From contig ONXX01000013.1 in the NCBI GenBank assembly GCA_900321955.1, positions 1 to 10,811 on the forward strand: a stretch of 10,811 bases of DNA, written 5' to 3'. The notes beneath the pieces were generated by a model. It did not search any database. It had not been told where the DNA came from and worked only from the letters and a program-made list of their open reading frames with translations. This DNA is from an uncultured Bacillota bacterium (GTDB lineage: Bacteria > Bacillota_I > Bacilli_A > Erysipelotrichales > Erysipelotrichaceae). The position numbers and the translations under genes are program-made. Shown piece after piece: positions 5,720-10,811 of the stretch (positions are counted from its first letter, which is position 1; each line of letters opens with the position of its first letter).

Positions 5720-7498
5720 TTAGTTGAATCTTTCTCTGTTTGCGTTATAAGTTGTGTGCAACAGCTCATGTGCAAGGTGAGAGTTCGGTTCGCCTAAGAA
5801 CTTTTCATAGAGTTCCTGGATCTGGGTGTTGTTGTGAGACTGTCTGATGACCTGTCTTTCATCTTCGGAATAAAGGGCATTCGCTCTCTTAGCCTTGTAG
5901 GTATCGAGGATGTCGTCGTCTTCATTCGGTAAGAAGCAAGGTTTGACATAAGACTGTCCGCCGCCGTTGATACAGCCGCCCGGGCAACCCATGATCTCGA
6001 TGAACTGGTATTTGGACTTGCCTTCTCTGATTTCATCCAGTAAGACCTTAGCGGACTTCATACCGGAAGCAACAGCGATATTGACGACAGTGCCGTTGAT
6101 ATCGATTGCAGCTTCTCTGATACCGGCATCATTGCCTCTGACTTCGGTGAATTCGATCTTGCCGTATTCCTTGCCGGTCAGCTTGTAGTATACCGTTCTC
6201 AAAGCGGCTTCCATAACACCACCGGTAACACCGAAGATAACGCCGGCACCGGAGTATTCGCCCATGATATCCTGATCCCATTCTTCATCCGGAAGCTTGT
6301 TGAAGTTGATACCGGAACGCTTGATCAGTTTACCAAGTTCTCTTGTTGTTAAGACAGCATCAACATCTCTGATGCCTTCGACTTCCATTTCAGGTCTGTC
6401 TTTTTCAAACTTCTTGGCAGTACAAGGCATGATGGAAACGACAAATACGTCTTTCGGATCATAACCTTTCTGTTTTGCCCAGTAAGATTTGATGATAGCG
6501 CCCTGCATCTGGTGAGGAGACTTGCAGGATGACAGGTGATCGAGCAGATCGCCATAGTAGTATTCTGCATAGTTGACCCAACCCGGTGAGCAGGAAGTGA
6601 TCATCGGTAATGTGCCGCCTTCAGATAATCTGTGTAAGAGTTCTGTGCCCTCTTCCATGATTGTTAAGTCAGCACCGAAGTTGACATCGTAGCACTTTTC
6701 AAAGCCAAGTCTTCTTAAAGCAGCGATCATCTTGCCGGTAACCGGAGTACCGATCTTCAGACCGAATTCTTCGCCTAAGGAAGCTCTAACAGCCGGAGCA
6801 ACCTGAACGACGACATGTTTGCCGGCCTTGAAGGCAGCGTCAACCTTGTCGATCTCGGAGACTTCCATAAGAGCACCGGTCGGACATACTGTTGTACACT
6901 GGCCGCAGAGGATACAAGGAGAATCCTTGAAGGATCTGTTTTCAGCCGGAGCAACGATCGTTCTGAAACCACGCTTTTCAAAGCCAAGGACAGATAAACC
7001 GTGAGCAGAAGAACATCTTGCGATACATCTGCCGCAGAGGACACATTTGGAAGTATCACGCTTGATGGAAGGTGTCAGCATATCGACAGTAGTTTCTGTC
7101 TTTTCACCGACATAACGGTCTTCTCTGGCACCGGTAACCTGTGCTACATGCAGCAGTTCACACTTGCCGTTCTTGTCACATTCCTGACAGTTACGGTTGT
7201 GGTTGGAAAGAAGAAGTTCAACCGAAGTTCTTCTGGCAGTCGTCGCTTTCGGAGAACCGATCGTGATGTTCATGCCTTCGGAAACCGGATAGACACAAGA
7301 AGCAACCAGTCTGTTCGGACCTTTGCCTTCCTGTGCTTCTACCAGACATACACGGCAGGATGCCAGTGAGCATTCGCCATGGTTATAGGTACATAATGAA
7401 GGGATTTCATAACCGCACTTTCTGGCGGCTTCCATAATGGTCAGGCCTTTTTCTACCTGGTATTCCTGACCCTCAATCTTAATGTTTACTAATTCCAT
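5720..7498 (-). CDS. hydA: [FeFe]-hydrogenase catalytic subunit HydA (NAD-linked, HydABC type)
   Basis: HydA makes or oxidises H2 at the H-cluster in the cytoplasm. In order along the 592 residues: an N-terminal [2Fe-2S] domain (Cys36, 48, 51, 68); a His-Cys3 [4Fe-4S] site (His100, Cys104, 107, 113); two ferredoxin clusters (Cys152, 155, 158, 162 and Cys195, 198, 201, 205); then the H-cluster domain with L1 TSCSPGW (301-307), L2 MPCTAKKFE (357-365) and L3 MGCPGGCINGGGQ (503-515); and a small-subunit-like C-terminus with LAHELLHTTY (575-584). Length matches CpI-like enzymes. It lacks the extra C-terminal [2Fe-2S] domain of Thermotoga HydA. The usual L1 doublet Cys-Cys is Cys-Ser here. The ATG follows GGAGGGAG, 12 bases after hydB. 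As last gene after NuoE- and NuoF-like partners it belongs to a trimeric, possibly bifurcating, hydrogenase. Maturases HydE, F and G are not in the window. Confidence 0.96.
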   Translation of the reverse strand: MELVNIKIEGQEYQVEKGLTIMEAARKCGYEIPSLCTYNHGECSLASCRVCLVEAQEGKGPNRLVASCVYPVSEGMNITIGSPKATTARRTSVELLLSNHNRNCQECDKNGKCELLHVAQVTGAREDRYVGEKTETTVDMLTPSIKRDTSKCVLCGRCIARCSSAHGLSVLGFEKRGFRTIVAPAENRSFKDSPCILCGQCTTVCPTGALMEVSEIDKVDAAFKAGKHVVVQVAPAVRASLGEEFGLKIGTPVTGKMIAALRRLGFEKCYDVNFGADLTIMEEGTELLHRLSEGGTLPMITSCSPGWVNYAEYYYGDLLDHLSSCKSPHQMQGAIIKSYWAKQKGYDPKDVFVVSIMPCTAKKFEKDRPEMEVEGIRDVDAVLTTRELGKLIKRSGINFNKLPDEEWDQDIMGEYSGAGVIFGVTGGVMEAALRTVYYKLTGKEYGKIEFTEVRGNDAGIREAAIDINGTVVNIAVASGMKSAKVLLDEIREGKSKYQFIEIMGCPGGCINGGGQSYVKPCFLPNEDDDILDTYKAKRANALYSEDERQVIRQSHNNTQIQELYEKFLGEPNSHLAHELLHTTYNANRERFN

Positions 7499-7510
7499 CT
7501 TGTCTCCCTC

Positions 7511-9403
7511 CTACTGCTTGGATATTGCACCAAACTTACAAGTAGCGATACATGCACCACACTTGACACACTTATTGGTATCAATGAACATTGCCGGCAG
7601 CTTCTTGCCCGGAGCAATGTATTGCGGAGTGATATGATGGATCGCATCAGCCGGACAGCCTTTCGCACACATCTGGCAGCCGAAGCACTTATCCTTATCG
7701 ATGACGTAGACCATCAGGTTCTTACATACGTGAGCCGGACACTTCTTGTCAACGATATGAGCGATGTACTCATCCTTGAAGGAAGCCATAGTGGAAAGGA
7801 TTGGGTTAGGTGCAGTCTGACCTAAACCACAGAGTGAGTTGGTCTTGACGTTGTTAGCCAGTTCCTGTAAAGCATCGAGGTCTTCCATTGTACCCTTGCC
7901 TTCAGTAATTCTGGTCAGGATTTCAAGCATTCTCTTGGTACCGATACGGCATGGAGAACACTTACCGCAGGATTCATCACAGATGAATTCCATATAGAAC
8001 TTAGCAACGTCAACCATACAGTTGTCTTCGTCCATGACGATGGCACCACCGGAACCCATCATTGAGCCGGCTGCGATCAGGTTGTCGTAGTCGATCGGTG
8101 TATCAAGGTTCTTGGCAGTCAGACAGCCGCCGGAAGGACCGCCGGTCTGGATGGCCTTGAATTCCTTATTGTTAGGAATGCCGCCGCCGATGTCATAGAT
8201 CAGTTCTTTCAAAGTCGTGCCCATCGGAACTTCGACCAGACCGACATTGTTGATCTTGCCGCCCAGAGCGAAGACTTTGGTACCCTTGGACTTTTCAGTA
8301 CCGACGCTTGCATACTTGGCAGCACCTTCTCTTAAGATATAAGGAACGTTAGCTAATGTCTCAACGTTGTTGACACAGGTCGGGCAGCCCCAGAGACCCT
8401 TAACAGCCGGGAACGGTGGTCTAGGTCTAGGCATACCGCGCTTGCCTTCGATAGAGTTCAGCAATGCAGTCTCTTCACCACAGACGAATGCGCCGGCACC
8501 CAGTCTGATATGAACACGGAATGAGAAATCAGTACCTAAGATGTTGTCACCTAAAAGACCGACTTCTTCCATTGCCTTGATGGCAAGTCTTAATCTGTTG
8601 ACAGCGATCGGATACTCAGCTCTGACGTAGAAATAACCATTCTGTGCGCCGATTGCGTAACCGCCGATCATCATGCCTTCGATAACGGCAAACGGATTAC
8701 CTTCAAGGATGGAACGATCCATGAATGCACCCGGGTCGCCTTCATCACCGTTGCAGACGAGGTACTTAGGACCTTCTACATCCGGAACGAAAGACCATTT
8801 TCTGCCGGTCGGGAAGCCGGCACCGCCTCTTCCTCTAAGACCGGAATCCAGGACTTCCTGAATAACAGCTTTTCTGTCCATCTTTAAAGCCTTGGCTAAG
8901 CCCTTGAATGCTTCAGCACCTAATGCTTCTTCGATGTTTTCAGGGTCGATCGCACCACAGCCGTGTAATGCGATACGAAGCTGTTTCTTATAGAATTCGA
9001 TATCATCCTGCTTGGTGACCTTCTGTTTGGTGATCGGGTCAACATAGAGCAAACGCTCAACGATCTCGTTGTTGCAGATATCCTTTTCGATGATCTCATC
9101 GACATCTTCGATTTTGACCATTCTGTAAAGAGTATCTTCAGGGAAGATCTTTACGAAAGGACCCTGGGAACAGAAACCGAAGCAGCCAACCTGGTTGACG
9201 GTAACTTTGTCATCGAGACCCTTTTCCTTTATGATCTCAGCAAATTTTTCTCTGATCTTGTCTGAATGGGAAGAGAGACAGCCTGTACCACCGCAAAGAA
9301 CGACATGTCTTTTTCCGTCATTGCCGGAAAACTTGTCATCCATGCACTTTGTACACAGAGCTTGTCTGGCTTCAAGTTCTTCAAAAGAGCGGATCTTCTC
9401 CAT
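7511..9403 (-). CDS. hydB: NADH-binding flavoprotein subunit HydB of the [FeFe] hydrogenase (NuoF-like)
   Basis: HydB binds FMN and NAD(H) and passes electrons to HydA. The 630 residues show a thioredoxin-like [2Fe-2S] domain (Cys37, 42, 74, 78); a NuoF core with the FMN/NADH glycine-rich GLRGRGGAGFPTGRKW (188-203), CNGDEGDPGAFMDR (217-230) and CGEETALLNSIEG (308-320); the NuoF [4Fe-4S] site (Cys479, 482, 485, 525); a CPAHVC stretch (555-560); and two C-terminal ferredoxin clusters (Cys573, 576, 579, 583 and 612, 615, 618, 622). Extra N- and C-terminal clusters set it apart from complex I NuoF and are typical of HydB. CPAHVC may be part of the Zn site I recall from bifurcating enzymes. An additional CxxC (17 and 20) precedes the first domain. 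The start lies 2 bases after the hydC stop, with GGAGGT inside the hydC end, so coupling is likely. The stop is TAG. Confidence 0.96.
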   Translation of the reverse strand: MEKIRSFEELEARQALCTKCMDDKFSGNDGKRHVVLCGGTGCLSSHSDKIREKFAEIIKEKGLDDKVTVNQVGCFGFCSQGPFVKIFPEDTLYRMVKIEDVDEIIEKDICNNEIVERLLYVDPITKQKVTKQDDIEFYKKQLRIALHGCGAIDPENIEEALGAEAFKGLAKALKMDRKAVIQEVLDSGLRGRGGAGFPTGRKWSFVPDVEGPKYLVCNGDEGDPGAFMDRSILEGNPFAVIEGMMIGGYAIGAQNGYFYVRAEYPIAVNRLRLAIKAMEEVGLLGDNILGTDFSFRVHIRLGAGAFVCGEETALLNSIEGKRGMPRPRPPFPAVKGLWGCPTCVNNVETLANVPYILREGAAKYASVGTEKSKGTKVFALGGKINNVGLVEVPMGTTLKELIYDIGGGIPNNKEFKAIQTGGPSGGCLTAKNLDTPIDYDNLIAAGSMMGSGGAIVMDEDNCMVDVAKFYMEFICDESCGKCSPCRIGTKRMLEILTRITEGKGTMEDLDALQELANNVKTNSLCGLGQTAPNPILSTMASFKDEYIAHIVDKKCPAHVCKNLMVYVIDKDKCFGCQMCAKGCPADAIHHITPQYIAPGKKLPAMFIDTNKCVKCGACIATCKFGAISKQ

Positions 9404-9405
9404 AA

Positions 9406-9891
9406 TTAAGCAGCACCTCCGTTTTTATATTTCTCGATCAAAGGAGAAACCTGATCGACGGACATCTTCGGATAAACAGTTCCGTTGATCTGTACAGCCG
9501 GAGCAATACCGCAGGCACCAATGCATCTCAAGGCATCGAGAGTGAATAAACCGTCTTCGGAAGTCTCACCCGGCTTAATACCGAGGATCTCAGAAAACTT
9601 GTCGATAACACCCTGTGCGCCCTTGACGTAACATGCAGTACCCAGGCAGCATCCGATGACATTCTTTCCTTTTGGTTTCAAAGAGAAGAATGAATAGAAT
9701 GTTACAACACCATAGATCTCAGCAACAGAAATGCCTGTCTTTTCAGAGACAAGTTCCTGTACTTCCAGAGGAATATAACCGTATTCCTTCTGGATGTCGC
9801 TCAAGATCATCATCAGCGGAGTTTCTTCGTCTTTGTAACGATCACAGATTTCACTGATCTGCTTTACTGCCGCTTCTTGCAAACGAGCCAT
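9406..9891 (-). CDS. hydC: [2Fe-2S] subunit HydC of the [FeFe] hydrogenase (NuoE-like)
   Basis: HydC is the 24-kDa-type (NuoE) thioredoxin-fold subunit that pairs with HydB and holds one [2Fe-2S] cluster. The 161 residues match the usual 155-165. An N-terminal helical bundle includes LSDIQKEYGYIP (30-41) and the family stretch GVVTFYSFFSLKPKG (61-75). Cluster ligands follow the C-x4-C...C-x3-C pattern: Cys82, Cys87, Cys123 and Cys127. A further Cys81 is next to the first ligand. The ATG at 9891 follows a perfect AGGAGG (9905-9900) at 8-base spacing. It is the first gene of hydC-hydB-hydA, with 2- and 12-base gaps behind it, and a predicted promoter upstream. The NuoE and HydC names overlap; the adjacent HydA settles it. 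Confidence 0.96.
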   Translation of the reverse strand: MARLQEAAVKQISEICDRYKDEETPLMMILSDIQKEYGYIPLEVQELVSEKTGISVAEIYGVVTFYSFFSLKPKGKNVIGCCLGTACYVKGAQGVIDKFSEILGIKPGETSEDGLFTLDALRCIGACGIAPAVQINGTVYPKMSVDQVSPLIEKYKNGGAA

Positions 9892-9937
9892 AATTTTATC
9901 CTCCTAGAATTTGATAAAAACCCACAACAAAAGAAAT

Positions 9938-9960
9938 TTTATGGATATTAATACCACAAA
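9938..9960. repeat. Imperfect dyad in the hydCBA 5' leader (possible operator)
   Basis: On the minus strand TTTGTGG, TATTAATA and TCCATAAA form an imperfect inverted repeat centred on the palindrome TATTAATA. It starts two bases after the -10 and covers the expected transcription start. A redox regulator such as Rex would be a sensible candidate for an NADH-linked hydrogenase. However, the site fits the Rex consensus (TTGTTAA-N4-TTAACAA) only in part, so the regulator is left open. Confidence 0.35.
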
Positions 9961-9961
9961 A

Positions 9962-9991
9962 ATTATATCAACCGTCCTATTAGTTAGTAAA
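9962..9991 (-). promoter_or_regulatory. hydCBA promoter (extended -10)
   Basis: TGATATAAT (9970-9962) contains a perfect TATAAT with an extended TGn. TTTACT (9991-9986; 4 of 6 matches to TTGACA) lies 18 bases upstream. The start would be near 9955, giving a leader of about 64 bases up to the hydC ATG. It is the best promoter in the 154-base gap between nnrD and hydC. Its -35 lies inside an inverted repeat at 9982-9999. Confidence 0.72.
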
Positions 9992-9999
9992 GGCTAACT
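9982..9999. repeat. Inverted repeat AGTTAG-N6-CTAACT over the hyd -35 (possible operator)
   Basis: AGTTAG and CTAACT form a perfect 6-bp dyad with a 6-base spacer, and the spacer and one arm contain the predicted -35 of the hyd promoter. Placement over the -35 fits a repressor site. I do not recognise the regulator. As an RNA hairpin it would lie upstream of the transcription start and so would not be transcribed from this promoter. Confidence 0.45.
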
Positions 10000-10045
10000 C
10001 GGTTACCTTCAGATAATGAAAATCAGAAAAAACCACTCGCCTTTT

Positions 10046-10811
10046 TTAAATGATCTGACGCTTCAAAAAGAAGCGGTCCGCAAGCTCCGGATAGAGCCTT
10101 AAATCAAAGATTTCTTTCGAATGTGACGCTAAAGCTTCATCTGCCAGATGGCCATGAAGCCATACTGCATCTTTCACCGCTGTGTAAGGATCCTCATAAA
10201 GAGAACACAAGCCGCTGATCATTCCGGTCAAGACATCGCCGCTGCCGGCTCTGGCCAATGCGCTGTTGCCGCTGTGGTTGTAAGAGATCTTCCCTTCTTC
10301 ATTTACGATGAGTGTTTCATGTCCTTTCAAGACAAGGATCACATGATGTTTCAGCACAAAATTTACGGCGATCTCTTCTTTATTGGAAAGGATATCTTTA
10401 CTGCTTCTGTGGACAAGCTTTGAAAACTCACCCAAATGAGGCGTCAGGATCATGTTGTTATTGAATGCATAAAACTCTTCGTTGCCGGCGAGAACGCTTA
10501 AGGCGCCGGCGTCAACGATGATCGGTGCCTTATTATTCTTTAAGACGTCTTCCAGATACTTTTCCTTATGAGGAAGATTGTCGATACCCGATCCGATGCC
10601 GATCGCTTTGACTTTTTTCAATTCTGTTTCTTCAAAGACGGAATCGTTATTCTCATCGTAAGGATGGTACACCGCACTGAGCTCATTTGCCGCAACAATG
10701 GGATAGATGGAAGCAGGCAGAAAACAATGGATATAGGATGCACCGACCGAGCGGGCACCGATCAGATTAAAGGCGGCTGCCCCTGCCATGCCATAGGATC
10801 CGGCAATCAGG
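10046..10811 (-). CDS. nnrD: ADP-dependent NAD(P)H-hydrate dehydratase (YjeF C-terminal domain), 5' end outside window
   Basis: NnrD uses ADP (or ATP) to dehydrate the damaged cofactor NAD(P)HX back to NAD(P)H. The frame is open to the right edge: before the Met at 10789 it reads LIAGSYG, which with the following MAGAAAFN gives the family's conserved GS-x-GMAGAA segment, so that Met is internal and the true start lies outside. Other ribokinase-fold marks, numbered from that Met, are IGSGID (65-70), DAGAL (93-97), LTPHLGEF (115-122), VLKGHETLI (153-161) and the nucleotide-binding, catalytic AGSGDVLTGMISG (181-193) with Asp185. No metal or membrane features are seen. Whether the protein is a fusion with the YjeF_N epimerase domain cannot be told from this window. 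It ends 154 bases before hydC on the same strand, beside the NADH-using hydrogenase. Confidence 0.93.
   Translation of the reverse strand, partial: LIAGSYGMAGAAAFNLIGARSVGASYIHCFLPASIYPIVAANELSAVYHPYDENNDSVFEETELKKVKAIGIGSGIDNLPHKEKYLEDVLKNNKAPIIVDAGALSVLAGNEEFYAFNNNMILTPHLGEFSKLVHRSSKDILSNKEEIAVNFVLKHHVILVLKGHETLIVNEEGKISYNHSGNSALARAGSGDVLTGMISGLCSLYEDPYTAVKDAVWLHGHLADEALASHSKEIFDLRLYPELADRFFLKRQII

Noticed and set aside
7001..7369. Plus-strand open frame of 122 codons opposite hydA
   Set aside because: Antisense to conserved Fe-S motifs of HydA; the Cys and Ser content mirrors the real gene.
9938..9960. Calling the leader dyad a Rex site
   Set aside because: Only the first few bases resemble the Rex half-site and the opposite arm differs; kept as an unnamed dyad.
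10021..10050. A6...T6 pairing after nnrD as a terminator
   Set aside because: The A run and T run can pair, but the inner GGCGAGTGG does not continue the stem, so there is no GC-rich helix and I would not call it a terminator.
10787..10789. ATG at 10789 as the start of nnrD
   Set aside because: The frame continues to the window edge and the preceding residues (AGSYG) complete a conserved family motif, so this Met is internal.

Overview
The window looks like a chromosomal segment of a fermentative, anaerobic, low-GC Gram-positive bacterium (Firmicutes/Bacillota). The evidence is a T-box leader before valS, strong AGGAGG-type ribosome binding sites, a trigger factor-Lon-EngB cluster and a trimeric NAD-linked [FeFe] hydrogenase. 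The gene order and the small DUF3196-like protein suggest Erysipelotrichia or a neighbouring lineage, but this is inference and no 16S or marker search was possible. All eight genes I can support lie on the minus strand, so transcription runs from the right edge to the left edge.

Layout in order of transcription. At the right edge is the 3' part of an NAD(P)HX dehydratase gene (nnrD), whose start lies outside the window. A roughly 150-base gap follows, with an extended -10 promoter and two dyad symmetries. Next come hydC, hydB and hydA, tightly packed and closed by a GC-rich hairpin terminator (about 5674-5693). A small unrecognised helical gene (DUF3196-like) follows; it appears to have a leaderless promoter and an in-frame amber codon that cuts off its last 18 codons. 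Then come a promoter overlapping a perfect 10-bp palindrome, tig (trigger factor), a short symmetric hairpin, lon, and engB, whose GTG start overlaps the lon stop. Finally a separate promoter drives a valine T-box leader and the 5' part of valS, which runs off the left edge.

The genes fall into two functional blocks. NnrD and HydABC both concern NAD(H): HydABC is predicted to re-oxidise NADH, probably together with reduced ferredoxin, to make H2, and NnrD repairs hydrated NAD(P)H. Tig, Lon and EngB form a protein-folding, protein-degradation and ribosome-assembly block, with charged tRNA-Val supply (valS) placed behind it under its own tRNA-sensing switch. The tig-lon-engB-valS order resembles a condensed form of the Bacillus tig-clpX-lon-ysxC-hem-valS region, without clpX and the heme genes.

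Most of the window is ordinary housekeeping and energy metabolism. The points most worth a second look are the in-frame amber with its conserved-looking downstream reading frame, the apparently leaderless promoter of the same gene, the dyads at the hyd and tig promoters, and the Ser in the first H-cluster motif of HydA. I found no mobile element, CRISPR array, rRNA or tRNA gene.
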